This document shows positions 10,301-23,020 of a DNA stretch of 64,000 nucleotides, piece by piece (the first letter of the stretch is position 1; every line of letters starts with the position of its first letter). A model generated the notes under the pieces. That model did not search any database. It had not been told where the DNA came from and worked only from the letters and a program-made list of their open reading frames with translations. This stretch comes from Brachypodius melanocephalos. Its lineage: Eukaryota > Chordata > Aves > Passeriformes > Pycnonotidae. The stretch is taken from positions 1,533,037-1,597,036 of the forward strand of contig VZSR01003022.1 of the NCBI GenBank assembly GCA_013398615.1, in the 5' to 3' direction. Made by a program: the position numbers and the translations under genes.

Positions 10301-10789
10301 TGTAGGAGTCACTCCTGAGATTGTAAGTCAGATAAGGCTTCTTTCCTCTTCCCCTCTTAAAAAGAAACACAATCAGAACAGGTACTTTGAAGAGCCACTA
10401 GTGTGGTCATGGTAACTACCCAAACATTCCTAGCTTTACAGCCAGGGCAGCTGTAAAGCTTTTAGCAGACAGGAAAGAAAAGAAGACCCTTTTTTTTTTT
10501 CTCAGACTTAAAAACCTCTTAAAACAGCTATGCTCAGGGCCAAAGTTTTGTGGGCACCAGTGCAGCCCTGTGGGCTCAGCCCACAGCTCTTTTCTAACAA
10601 GAAGAGACTCAAGTGAAATGTTTGCAGAACCCCTACCAACCACCTTTTTTGGTTTTTTCTTCCCCCATCTAGCAAGTTTCCTTGAGAGAAAACACATGAG
10701 CGTGAGTAGCCAAATCCTCTTCAGTCAGATCTCTGATGAGGACAGCTCTGTGTGCACTAACAGAACTCTGGGCTCTCCTGGGCGCAGTA

Positions 10790-11010
10790 TGAAAAAACCA
10801 GCTGGACTCCTGGAGCCAGTGGGAACCCCACAAAGTTCAACAAATATAAGATCCTGCACTTGGGTCAAGGCACTCACCAGTATAATGCTGATGGGATTGA
10901 GAGCAGCCCTGAGGAGAAGGGCTGGGAGATATCAGTGGATAAAAAATTGGCCATGAGCTGGTAACCTGTGCTTGCAGCCCAAAAAGCCAACCCTGTCCTG
11001 GCAATAGTGC
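10790..11010 (+). mobile_element. CR1 LINE fragment
   Basis: It contains gatcctgcacttgggtcaag, ttgagagcagccctgaggag and cttgcagcccaaaaagccaa, which are hallmarks of the CR1 body. It covers part of the same consensus region as the 9690-9840 copy, so the two are separate insertions. Confidence 0.7.
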
Positions 11011-13331
11011 ACTGAAGCCCCTGATTCCATGCACAGACTGAAACACTTTTACTTTTTCAGTTTTGTTCTTGTTTCATTGACCAGGCAATTTAATCTCATC
11101 TAGTGGGTACCAATGAGGTGAAGCAAATTCCTGTACCTGGCAATCAACTTGTGCTTGTTGCATTGTTACAAGACATACAGTGACAGAAATGTCCTTTTTG
11201 ATTGAAGAACAGGCAGCAAACGATGAAGGTTCAAGTGCTGCCTACTGAGGGACAAGCAGGACTCAGAGAAAGCTCTCCCTACCACAAAATGCAGGACAAG
11301 CAAGAGAAATTACAACTACAGCAGTTTTTGTGTAGTATTTTCTGCCTTTTTCAATCAAACTGCTGGTATTCACAGAGGCTGCCACAGGAACTTGTGTTCA
11401 CAGCTACTTCCCTCACTGCAAGCTGGGACACTTGCCTGGCTACAAAGTAAGACCTTGCATAATTTTGTCCAATTTGGTTTAGTATTCCCAAACTGTCAGG
11501 ATCCCAGAGCTTAGCTCTGCCTCTCCACATCAAACAGTCTCTCATGTGGAAGGCTGCCTGCCTTCCCTTGGTGCCAGCTGCCCTGCTGCTTCTCCTGGAG
11601 CTGCTCGGATCCTGCCAACCCTCTGACTGCACAAGCTGCCTGTTCAGTGTGTTAAACTCCTGTAAAGAGGCTCATATGGAATTCTTTCACCTTATAGGAG
11701 CAGGCAAAGAAGATTTCTCATCAGTCACTCCATCCATAGCCAGAAAACCTGAATCCCAGCTCAGAGTATAAGAGTATATAAATCCCATATGGATTTCCTT
11801 ACTTTTCAACTTGAAATGCTGGAACAAAGAGCTTTGTTTTATACAGTTTGCTGCAGATTTCCTGAGAGAGTTTGGGTTTTCCCAATGTTCCATGAGCTCT
11901 TACAGCCCAGGGGGTGGTGCAGCAGTGACCTGGATATTCCACAGTCATCCAAGAACAGATCTGATATGCAGACTGGGGGATCAGACAGATCCAAACAGCC
12001 TGGTGAAATTCCTTTTTGCCCTTTCTGTGCTTCTCTGCTATTATACTTTGCCATCTTTGAAAGATAGAGATTCCACTTAATATTGGAGCAAGTAATTAAT
12101 AGAACAAGACAGAAAACTTCATGGGAGCCTCCCAGACCACCCTGTGTATGTTTGAGGAACTTGACTTGGAACATCCCTAGGCAGTGAGGGACCAAGGAGA
12201 AGGGAAGGCTGCTTTCATCTCGGAAGCAAACATCATTTATGCTGAAGGGAGAAAAAGAGGATTTCACTCCAACCAGAGCAACACCAATGAAATCTTTCCC
12301 AGACAGAGCCTGCAAGGAGCCCTGCCTGGCTGCAAGACGAGATTTTTGGATATGACAGAGTGCAGCCAAGCTGACATCTAGGTGCTGATTAAGGTCAGTT
12401 TTTATGTTGTTTATGTATTTACATCCTGGGATGTGCCCAGAGCTGAAAGGAGGTGAGAGGCTTGCACAGCTCTGAGCATGTTGCTCATCAGCATCTGGCA
12501 AGACACAGTTTTGTCCATAGACCTTTCCTCACACCAGCTGACAGCCTTGTCACCTTTACCTCAGCAAAGCTGGAAATTTCCAGCCAAGCTGAGGCTCCAC
12601 ACATGGTAGGAACTTGTACTGTGTGCACGTGGACAATGCCTGCTGGCCCAAAATGGCTCTGTGTTCAAAAAGATCAGAAAAAGCAAAGCATGGGAAAAGG
12701 AAGGATTATTATGCTTATTTTAGAGAATGAGATTTAAAGCCAGAGGAGTGACCTGGCAAAATTACAGAGGCAGACTCTCTAGAAGCAGGAATTGAATATT
12801 CAGACCCAGTTTTGGGTTCTTCCTACAACACTGACCTCTAAAAGTTTTCCAGTAAAGCCCCACAAGACTGTGCACAGGCTGTTATGCCTGATAATCCCAA
12901 AAACCACCAGCAGCCCTTAGGCCTCTATCCCTTCTTCCCTTGAGCAGAGGCACTGGATTCGTGCTGAAGTAGTGGAAAACAGGCAGAGGCTCCATGTCTG
13001 TCCCTCTACATTGTGGCAGTTTCAAGAACAGAGCAAGTACAGAAGCAGAGATAATCCATGCCTGCAGAAGAACTACAGGAGGATGGAGAAGCAACAGTCA
13101 GGTTTCAACATTCATCTTCTCCAAAACTCCTGCTGCAAAAGGACCAAATGCTTGCTCAGAAGTGCCCAGACACCTGGGTCTCCCAAACACCCTGGGGTAA
13201 AAGTGGAGAACCAAAAAACCTAACGAATCAATTTTTTCCTCCTTAGCACGAGTTTGAAATTACAAAGGGAATAAAAAAAACAAGGTAAAACCCAAACTCT
13301 GCTACAAGTGAAGCAAGTTTGGGGTGCCCAC

Positions 13332-13451
13332 CTCTCTGAAGAGTGCGCCATAAAACTGAACAATATAGGGGCAGTCACTGCTTCGCATCACTACATCAAG
13401 GTCCATCAGAAGCTGCTTCTGTTCCTTCTCATCCACTGTCGACCGAATTCT
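13332..13451 (-). CDS. MAP2K4: MAP2K4 coding exon 4 (helix C, strands 4-5)
   Basis: This 120-nt phase-0 exon has acceptor CTCTTTCAG and donor GTGGGC. It encodes residues 123-162, from RIRSTVDEKEQKQLLMDLD to PYIVQFYGALFRE. It supplies helix C and the strands leading to the hinge. By alignment with MEK1, the helix C acidic residue that pairs with Lys122 appears to be Asp139 rather than Glu, as I recall for MKK4 and MKK6; this is a family trait and not a defect. Confidence 0.97.
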
Positions 13452-14049
13452 CTGAAAGAGGAAGAGTGGCAGAGACTTTATCACTTCCATGCCATTCCTG
13501 TATCCTCAGCCCTGCTGGTGGACACAAGTGACCAGCACCTCAAACCCAAGCAGAGCAGGCAGTCCCCCAGGCATGCTCAAAAACATTCTAAAGAATCAAA
13601 CAGTGCTCTCAAAAAATAAATGTAACTGAACACTTCTAAAGCTGTTTAATCAGACTATAAAACCCTCAGTCCTCCCATAAGTATCAACATTTTCTGATGA
13701 AATGTCAGGAAGAAATTAAAGAGCTGAAATTTCATTGAAAACTACAGCGAAACACCACATCTAGGCTTTCATTTCAAAACAAATTCCCACGCAGTTCTTA
13801 GCCATGTTAGACAGGGCTTGAAGACTGGTTTGAAATTTAACCAAGGAACATTATGTTTAAAATTTCTAAGCACAGAAGCCAAAAAGGTTCTTTCCACAGC
13901 CTCCACCATGGCTGGGGAGAAGGGACTGCTACATAATCCAGGGGACACATTTTTCTGATAATGTTAATGATGGGCAGCAGTCCTGTGAGCTCTTCTCATA
14001 AAACAATCCTTTACCTAGTACTGGGAACATCAACACTGTGTAAAATATA

Positions 14050-14130
14050 CTTTACATAGATACATACCCCATGGGTACATAGAGATATGTATGTATACAC
14101 ACACTATACTTCATATATACACTATATATT
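14050..14130. repeat. TA/CA-rich low-complexity stretch
   Basis: Imperfect ATACATA, TACACACACACTATA and ATATATAC blocks look like a decayed TA/CA microsatellite in intron 3. Confidence 0.5.
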
Positions 14131-16523
14131 ATGAAAAGTTTCATTTGAGCTTGAAAGAACAATGCATATTTGAAAATGGAAAACTGCATATTTTCAAACA
14201 TGAAACTGGTTAAATGAAGGATGGAGACGACCATCCAGTCTTTCATGTGATCTTACAGATATATTTAACATCTTGCACTAATTAATACATTCTCTGAATC
14301 ACAAGTGAGGAAATCGTGATCCTGAAGCTGTGACTCATGTTGAAAAACCATTTAAAAAACCAAGAAAAAAAAAATCCGACAAGAAGTCCAAAGCAACAGA
14401 GGTAGCCAGGACCATCCTCAGGGACAAAGCCTACGTGATTATCCAAGAAAGAAAAATTATTCAAGCTTGTGGAAAAATCTGCAAGATACTAGCACCCATT
14501 TTACCAGTACTGAGGCCCCGTGGGCAACTGCTGGTGGCATCAGCATCACACACATCAGCCAGCACAGGCCAGGTGAATGAAGGTATTTTCAAGTCTGGCC
14601 ATTCATATAGCACCACATGTGAAACAGTGCACCATTATGTACTTTAGGACTTATTTTGTGATGAATCATACAAAACTGTAATTTTCCTTACCTGTAGTGT
14701 ATCCTGGTATTTTGGTATTTAATCACTTGTTCTTAATGTTCTAGCACCTCTAGTTTGGCCTAGACCAGTAAATAATATGTTTATATTGCCCTTTTCCCAC
14801 CCTGCGAATTCTAGAGTTCTTGGGGACCTCTCAGGAGACTTGCCCAGCACCCACAGTCTGAAATATCCATGATGTGCTGAGCAGCTGGGGTTCTGTGTTA
14901 CCAACAGAGCAAGAAGCATCTCAATGGGCCAGGAATGGAACTAAAACGCTTCACCTTCAGGTCACTGGTTCAGGTCTGTGTCACACAAGTTCAGACAGCC
15001 ACTGGCTATTTCCTGCTCTTGTCCCCTCACTGTACAAAGCTCTGCAATCCCCCCAAGAGGCTGAAGGCTGAGAAGAGTGAATGTCTCTCTCCAAGTGACA
15101 CACTGTGTGAAATGGAAATGCCACTGCTCTGACCTCCACAGAAGGTGATGGATGCCAAAGCCACCGTGGTGAGACCTCAGCCTCTCACTGAGACATGACC
15201 CACACTGAAAAGGTCATCTCAGGTGAGGAACCAAAAGGAGCTTTTCTCCATATTGTAACTTGTATCCTCCTTCTGTGCCCACTCCCCTGTCTGTCTCCAA
15301 AAAGCCTCTTTCCTGGTCATCTGAGAACGGTGACCTTGTCCCAGCTCTGCTCTGCATTCCCCTTGCACCTGCACAACCCTGTCACAGCCAACCCCACAGC
15401 ATTCTCCTCCAAGCCCACAGCTTCTCCTGAAAGCATCTCCTCCCACCTCTGACATTCCTCTTTTGCTGTTACTTCTCCAACACTGGAAGCCATATGGTGG
15501 AGGTGATTTTAATGGCACTCCAGAACAACACTGAACCCAAACATTCCTCTTCTCAAACACGAGCTCCCCAGCAAGAAAGGGCTGGCAGAGGACCCAGAGC
15601 ACAGACAGTGGGTGAGCTGAAAGGCAGAGGACAGCTTGAGAAGCCAACATGGACGCTACAACAAATATTGCTTCAGGGAGTGAAAGGAATGCCATGATAC
15701 AAGACTGGGAGGTCTCACACAGCAGTGCTGGAGACTGGCAGTGTCAAGAGAAAGGGAGAACTCAGAGGAGCAGCATGCAGTACAGCACACAGACAGGGTC
15801 AGCCCAGGCTGGACAAGGTGGCTGTGTTCAGCTGCGGTGTGCCAGGAAGCCTGCTGCAGCCCAGCACTCCCAGCTCAGCAGCACAACAGGGAAGGGGAGG
15901 AAAGTCAACAGCAGGCACCACCCAAACAGCACATGAGCCATGATACACAACCTGCTACCTAAACCCAAGGCATAGTGCAAAGCACTGCAGCAGCTCCCAC
16001 AGAACATGGGACATGGCAGGGAAGGAAGACACAAGGTGAGGGAACTGCTTGAAGGCAGCATTTCAGACAGGGATGGACAGGGGCTGACTTCACTTCAGGC
16101 TTTACAGATCCCAGCCCGGTCACCTTCTTGCAGGCAGTCACTGGTAAATCACTGATAAGTGACCCCATGGCCAAACAAGCCGTGGATGGAAAAGAGGGGA
16201 TTTGTAGTAGAAGTTTATGAAGTCTCCTTTTTAACAATTCTTTGTTGGCCTCCAATTTAAACTGTATCAATCCTCTAAGAGAAAATTCTCCAACTCTTTT
16301 TATTCAAATACAGATTAGGACAAAGCCTTCCAACACTAGGAAGAAGAGCTCTAAAGCCATTCTCTGAGCAGCATTAACAGCAAAAGCACAGTCTGTGCTG
16401 TGGATTGTGCCACCCTGAAACCTGAAACCAGGCAGATTCCAGAAACTTGACTCAAAACAGAAGAGATGTCATCCAGCCCAATACGCACACAGAAAGATTC
16501 AGGTGCAGTGTGATGTGACTGGT

Positions 16524-16571
16524 TGAAAAAAATCTAAAAAAAACAAATGAAAAGAGAAAAAAAAAAAAAAA
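16524..16571 (+). repeat. A-rich tract ending in A15
   Basis: Successive A runs culminate in A15 at 16557-16571. On the gene strand this is a T-rich tract. No gene or element body was recognised next to it. Confidence 0.6.
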
Positions 16572-19500
16572 GCTGTAAACATAAAATTGAAACTCAGCTT
16601 CTTGAGCTGTGAGACAATCCAGAATTGTCCTGAGCATGGGGCTCACCTGTGTTCTTAGCAGAAAGCTCAGCACAGCAGTGCCTGGCAGTGCCATGGGAGA
16701 AGCAGTCCTTCCATGGGATGGGAGGGATCTGGGACAACAAACCAGCAGCAAAAAGTGGGTTTACCCAGTCTCTGCTGGGGATGGGAATATCTATCTCCCC
16801 ATCTGAAACACATTTAATGCTGACTGAAGTAGATCAAAACTAGTTTCCCACCTCCTGTGATAAGGCTCTATCTCACCTCCCTTTTCAGCTCTTATTCATT
16901 CACTCCCTCCCCAGCTACCCTACCAGCAGGACTGGAAACACTGGTTTCCCCAACTCTCAGCCAGCAGACCTAAACAAATGACTGAAACAGAAAATTCTGA
17001 AGGTGTCTCTTAACTGCGTGAAGAATTACAATGATGGTTTGGCAATAAAACCCCAAGACTTCTCTTTGGAAGTCATATGGACATGGGAAGGACAGAGAAA
17101 TTTGCCCCTGGATGGAGCTAAATATACCAATGTATTATTCTGGTGGGCCTTTATGGGCTATCAGGCATCCAGGAAAGGATGGAGAGATTATGGAGGTGTA
17201 TATAAATGTTAAATTTTTGCTCTCAGGCGCATTTGATACTTAGCTGCCTCCTTCAGCTGTGAGACTGCCATCGAGAAACCTGAGAAACTCAGACAGGAAC
17301 TTCTGGTTTGAAGCTGTGGGTTAGAGAACAAGCACTAACTACCAAAATGATGTACAAGAGACACTGCTCAGAACAAGAAACAGCTCCATGGTTTACTGGC
17401 TTCTGCAGGAAGAACAAGTTCTGCCCCAACTCTTATGGGCCCATGGATTTGACATCCTCCAAACACTCAAATGATCTTGAAAATGCTTCTGATTTCCTTA
17501 GGACAAGTTTAGAGAACAAGTGGAGCACATCAAAAATATTGTTAAACTGAAGAGAAAACAGGAAACCAGCAACAATGGCTGAGGACATTGACTGTAACTG
17601 GAGGCTGGACTAGGTAATACTGCAGTGGGACTAAGTCAGCCAGGCTGAGGATATTGGAAGACACAGGAAATTCTGGCCTACAGCTGAAAACCACTTTCTT
17701 TTGAGGTGGTGGAAAACTGAACCCTGTGGACAAAACCACCCTCTCCCTCCACTGGGTTATCTCCCAGCTGTAACCATTCCTGACAGAAAAATAATGCAAT
17801 TAAAAAGAAGTGTGAGATGCTTCCATGGGGCCATGATAAGAAGCTTGAAGGTCAACCAAACCACTGCACTGATCTCTTGATGATATATTTCTCAGCCAGG
17901 TGAACTGGTTGAAATGAAACTGGGAGAAGCTGCTGATGGTGAACCCCAGATGTCTGAGGTGTCCCCTGCTGCAGGGCAGAATAGCTGAGGAGCAGGTGAA
18001 GATCTCCTGCCTGAGCCTGAGGCTCAGACATTACTGCCAGGAACACTAGATGCTCAGGACACCACTGCTGTGTTTAGCCTCCTGACCAGCACAGGAGTCA
18101 CCCAACACATCAAAGGTTGAGTATTTTAAATGTGTTCTTATTTATTTTAGCAACCTTTCAAACAAGCAGCTTTCCCAGCCTTCCAGAGGCACTGTGAAGT
18201 AGCCTGGTCAATAAAACCCACACCATGTACAGTATTTCAGTGCAAAGCTGTGCACTAACTCCCTGCTCTAACTGGAAGAATGCTCCCCAGCTTTCATTCC
18301 AGTTGGGCTATTTTTTAAAAAAAATCATATTCCAGAGATCTTTTAAAGCATCCTTTCTGTGTGAACTATCACCAGGGCCAGAAGGAAACCTCAGGACAGA
18401 AATTACATCCCCCCAGCAGCTGGGCAAGTTTCCCAAGAAAACATTTCCTCCAAATAAATGAGGCTTCTCTATGTGCCTCTAATTTGTGGTACCTTCACAG
18501 AACAAGAGGCACAGTCCCTGGAGCAGCTGGGACAACACCACGTGGTGATGCTGGAGGGCAAATACAAAAAGGGCTGGAGAATTGCACATACTGTGGAGCC
18601 TCTCAGACAAAACCAGGACAGCATTGGAGCAGATCCTGAAGAGGAACCAGGGCTCTCTGCACAGTGGGAAGCCCAGGACAATGGTCACAAGTCACTTATG
18701 GACTGCCATAGACTGGGAAAAACCAGAATAACACAAAAACAAAAAACCAAAAGCAAAATCAAAGGATAATGGGGGTAGAACTGGAAGCCCAAGCAGACAA
18801 GATCACAAAGAGCTGGTGCAGCAGACACACACCAGCCAGGAAAAGAGATTTCTCCCAGGAAAATGAGGAACCAGAAAGAGAAACCTGACAAGGTAAGGAT
18901 TCAGTATACAAACTGGCCTTGCATTTATTGGTTTGCATAGCCAGATCTGGCACTGGACAAAACTGGGCTCTTCTTGTTCCCACCTGGAAAAGTCTTGACC
19001 TCATATGCCCAAAAATCCTTAAGAAAATGCAAAGGGTTTTTTCAGTGACAAGAAGACTCTGATGGCAGTTGGCCCAGAGAAAAAAGGTGCATCTCCAGGA
19101 AGATCTGAAAGGAAGCAACCTAAAGAATGAAAGGACTGGTTTTTATTTGGAAATAAAAATTTGGAAGATGAGGAAAACATAATGAAACATTTTCCAGGGG
19201 TAAAAATGAGAAAGGCTTGAACACAAATCCTCTGGAGTTGGACCCCTCTTTCCTTCATCCTCTCCCCCTCCTCCTGACAGCTCTAGGAAGCAGCTCTCTA
19301 TGGCAGAAAGCATAAAGGGTGCACAAATAATTGCAGGTGACAGAAACAGGAAGACCAGGTCCCTGCTCCTGCAGCCCACTCCAGCCTTCAGCCTATTCCC
19401 AAAGAGGTTCAGCATGTCTTTTTGTCATTGAAACAAGTATTCACAGAGAATGACCAAGGCTAAAGGAGAGGGAGGAGCAGGACTGGGGACAAGAGCTCAT

Positions 19501-22500
19501 CATCCCAGCCATGCATCACCAGCTGAAACTTTGCTGCAGTGGTTTTAGCCAATGACATAACAACGAGGCTCATTTCAGGCTCATTTTCCTCCTTTTCTAC
19601 TGACTGGAGCACAGATGAAAAGCCTGACTCACCCAGGGCCTGGCAGCCCTGCCCATGCCAGGAGACTCATTAAAGGTGCCAAGATTGCATCTGCCAGGAC
19701 CCATGGGCTGATAGACTAAAATGGGTTAAAGGGAAAAATGAAAGAAAACAGTCTCTCCACCTGCAGATCCCGAGTTATTTTGGTGATATTTCAGCCTTCA
19801 GGAATTATTTTCCTTCAGCTGTAAGAAAAATTGGATGTGCAGCAAAAAAAGGCAGTGCTGGGGGAGCCCTGGGGGCACAGGAGCCTGTGTGCCCTGTGGC
19901 ACTGCTGCCACACGCACCAAGAAGGGGAAAGCTTGGGAAGCTTCAAGGAATTGTTCCTGGGGTAAAAGCAGGACAGGCTACAAAAAGCAAGAGAATGGAG
20001 CTGGGAAGAGGATTTGAAGATATGCTCTGGCAGCCAGACCCTTTGAGGGGAGCAGGATGAGGGAGCAGAGGTGCCCAGCTGGCCTGGCACAGCAGGAGCT
20101 GCCTTCAACCAGAGGAAGATTCCAGCAGGGGGAAATGAGCAATGTTTCAAGCTGCACACTTGCAGAACAAGGAGGATTTGAATCTCCTTGTGGTAGAATG
20201 GGGTGACAAGCCTGGTAATGGTAGCTGCAAGAAGTGGGGTAAGAATTTCCTGACCATGCTGGGAATTTGCAGCAACGGTAGTGGAGATTTGGGGAGTGGT
20301 GGATAAGGATGGAGGAGCAGTTGGGACAAGTCCCTGTACTGCATCGAGTGAGCAGTACAGAACAGCCAACTTTTGGCTTGCAGCTTCCATAAAGCTGTTT
20401 CCTTGTGCTGAATGTCCTTCCAATGATGCCTGGCCTGCTGGACTGGTGGGGCAGCACCCAAATAACCAGACACTGGCTCCAGCAGTGAGGGGATCCTGTC
20501 ACCTGCCCCCAGCATGGTGCCACACCACAGAGCTGCAGGTGCCGTGGAGATCATAGCCAAGGCCTCACTAAGCTGCCACATTTTCACAAAACACAATTTT
20601 CCTTCTCAAACTTCTCTTACAGAAGAGCTTTATGCTGAAGGAGAACATGTGGCTGAAGGCAACAGTTCCACAGTGAAGAGACCACCACAAAGCTTGAGAG
20701 AAAAAGAGAGCAGGAGGGGAACAGCTCCCAACACAGACAAAGGGAGTGGAGGAGCAGAAGATTAATGTACAACCATGGCTGCCCCAAAAGCATCAGGAGG
20801 TTGAGAAAGGAAAATCTGAGGAGTATGGGATGAACTAGTCACCAGCCCAAGCTTAGCCCCGTTCTGAAACCTCATCTCAGAGAACTGCACCATCCAGTCT
20901 GGGGAATTGCTGCTGCTGCCTTGGAGGCTTCACTGACTGTCCCACCCACAGGTCTTCCTTTGCTCAATTTTATGTTTTCTCCCCACTGGGACAAACAGAA
21001 CAGTCACCTACCACTACTGTTTTAGAAATGATGCTGTTGCCCAAACCCCCCATCCTTTCTTCCCCAGCAGGGCCAGCCATATCAAGCCAAATAAAAAGAG
21101 GGTCAGAGAAAAGAAGGTGGCACCAGCCCAGCTCACAACTGTAACATTTCACAGTTTAGTCACTGTAAACAAATCAGATTTACTTGTTTAAAAGTGAGCC
21201 CCCAAAGCTCAGAACACACCTCATCACTTGGGAAAGCCAGCTCAACGTGCTGCACCATCTCCAGCCGTGTGCTTCAAGGACACAGAGCTGGTGCTTCCTG
21301 CCTCCCATATGGCTGTACCTGCATCACAGGCCCTCAACAGTGACAAGGCTCACCTAAGGTGCTGAAAAGCCCCTGTGCAAACAGTGTGGGACAAGAGAAC
21401 CCCTGTGCCAGCAGACACATCTTCTCCCTGACACAAGCTAATCCAAGAAAGTGCCCTTCTCTGCACGGCTGTAGCCACTGCAGAGCTCCAGGAAAACAGC
21501 CTCTCAGCTTTGGGGGTGTGCTCCCTTCACACCCTCAGCAAAACTACAGGTACCCAGGGCACACACCCTGAGTTTGAGAAGATGGAGGCGTCCAGGAATC
21601 ATTCCACTACACCAACGTTTTTCAACCTGTCACCTGTAAACTACACCCATGAATTCTACCAAAGGCAACTGCAAGAAACCAGCCTTTGGTTATAGGCAAC
21701 CTCTAGCTCCACTGGAGACTTTTAGGGATTCAAACCCAGCTTGAAACAGCACTGCACAGTGATCAAAAACACTCAAGAGACCTAACCAGTGATCCCACCA
21801 CTGTGAAGAAGTCAGTATTTACTGGAGAAGATCAAAGGATGGGGGTTACACTCCAGTGACCTGATACGCTAGAGACAGGTAGGAATTATATTCAGAGCAG
21901 CTGGAGCTAGGGCTGAGATGTCTGCAGGGGCAAATGTCTCCAGATTGGATCAGGGAATATTCCAAAGAAGAGAGAAAGCTGGAAAAGACAGCAACACAGA
22001 CTCCTGCACAGCTCACTTCTGCTTTTTCCTGGGAGCCACGAGAGCACTTAGAGTTGATATCATCGACAGGGTTAAAAAGATAGATGTCATTAGCAACTTG
22101 CAGTGAGCAAAGGAAAGAACCAGAGAGACAGAGAATAGCTGCTGCCCACCTCCATGGACAAGCAGCTCCTCCAAGATGCCCAGTGAGCAAGACAGCTGGG
22201 GCAAGACAGAAAATTATTGCCCAGCTGGGACAGGAGGCTGTTCCTGGTTCTAAGGTGAGGTTTTGGGTTGCATAAAGTAGAAAATGGACAGTCAAGAAAC
22301 CTGCTACACTTTCTACCTCCAGGACAGTCTGACATGGTAAGCACAAAGCAGACACTCCATCATACATCAGCAAGAGCACAACATTCCCTAGAAGACATCC
22401 ACTCCATTCCAGCTCCTCCTGGCGAGGCCACACCACGGCATATGCTGACATAAACAGCTAATTTTAAGCCATTACCTTATTTCACAAAAGACACCAAGAA

Positions 22501-22845
22501 GCTATGAGATGTCAAGGTGTGCCTACCACCAGCCTAGGCTGTACCTGAACCAGTGACCCAGAGGTGAAAGGCCCGTGCCCCATCATCAGTCTCCAGAGAT
22601 GTGTCATCCCCTCAGAACAGCAGGTTCCTGATGGAAATTTTGTAAAGGGCACAGCAATTCGGAGAACTTCACAAACCACCTGAAAACATGCCCATTATAC
22701 ACTGTATTTTCAACAAACAGCAGCCTTTACACCAGAAATAAATAGAACAGAGCAGTAAATGGGTGCTGGATGGAAGAACCTTAATTCTCCATCACACTGC
22801 ATCCCAATGGACTGAAGGACAAATGTAAGGATGGGCATCACCTAC

Positions 22846-23020
22846 TTTAACTGCCATAATTTGCCCACTTGGTTTGTGGACCATTTTGTTGACAGAACCA
22901 TAAGCGCCTCGTCCAATTTCTCCAAGGTCTTTCAAGTCCTCTGCTGTAAAATCCCAATGTTGCTCAGGGGAAATCTTCAATTTTCCTGATGATTCAATGC
23001 TGTGTGTTCTCAGTCTCTCT
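22846..23020 (-). CDS. MAP2K4: MAP2K4 coding exon 3 (start of kinase domain, P-loop and Lys122)
   Basis: This 175-nt exon has acceptor TTTTGACAG and donor GTAGGT. It encodes residues 64-122, from IERLRTHSIESSGKLKISPEQ to IMAVK. It contains the start of the kinase fold: DLKDLGEIGRGAYGSVNK carries the Gly-rich ATP loop (100-105), and the final Lys122 is the invariant ATP-anchoring lysine, equivalent to human Lys131. The sequence is essentially unchanged from human as I recall it. An open frame continues past both splice sites, which is simply intron. Confidence 0.97.

Larger units (their letters stand above)
8973..13331 (-). other. MAP2K4: MAP2K4 intron 4 (about 4.4 kb)
   Basis: It is bounded by GTGGGC and TCTTTCCAG. 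It contains two old CR1 body fragments (about 9690-9840 and 10790-11010), a 20-bp tandem duplication (10261-10300), a T11 run at 10490-10500 and a short CAC run at 9926-9940. A 220-codon minus-strand open frame (11839-12501) has no recognised homology. Confidence 0.85.
13452..22845 (-). other. MAP2K4: MAP2K4 intron 3 (about 9.4 kb)
   Basis: It is bounded by GTAGGT and CTCTTTCAG. It holds a TA/CA-rich low-complexity stretch (about 14050-14130) and an A-rich segment (16524-16571). No exon or clear transposon was seen. The open frames of about 200 codons on the minus strand (19815-20423 and 21846-22451) show no recognisable domain. Confidence 0.85.

Noticed and set aside
11839..12501. 220-codon minus-strand open frame in intron 4
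   Set aside because: It has no recognisable domain, composition like intron, and no splice or promoter context. A few frames of this size are expected by chance in 64 kb.
21846..22451. 201-codon minus-strand open frame with hydrophobic stretches in intron 3
   Set aside because: The hydrophobic runs suggested a membrane protein, but they do not form a recognisable family and overlapping plus-strand frames are equally open.
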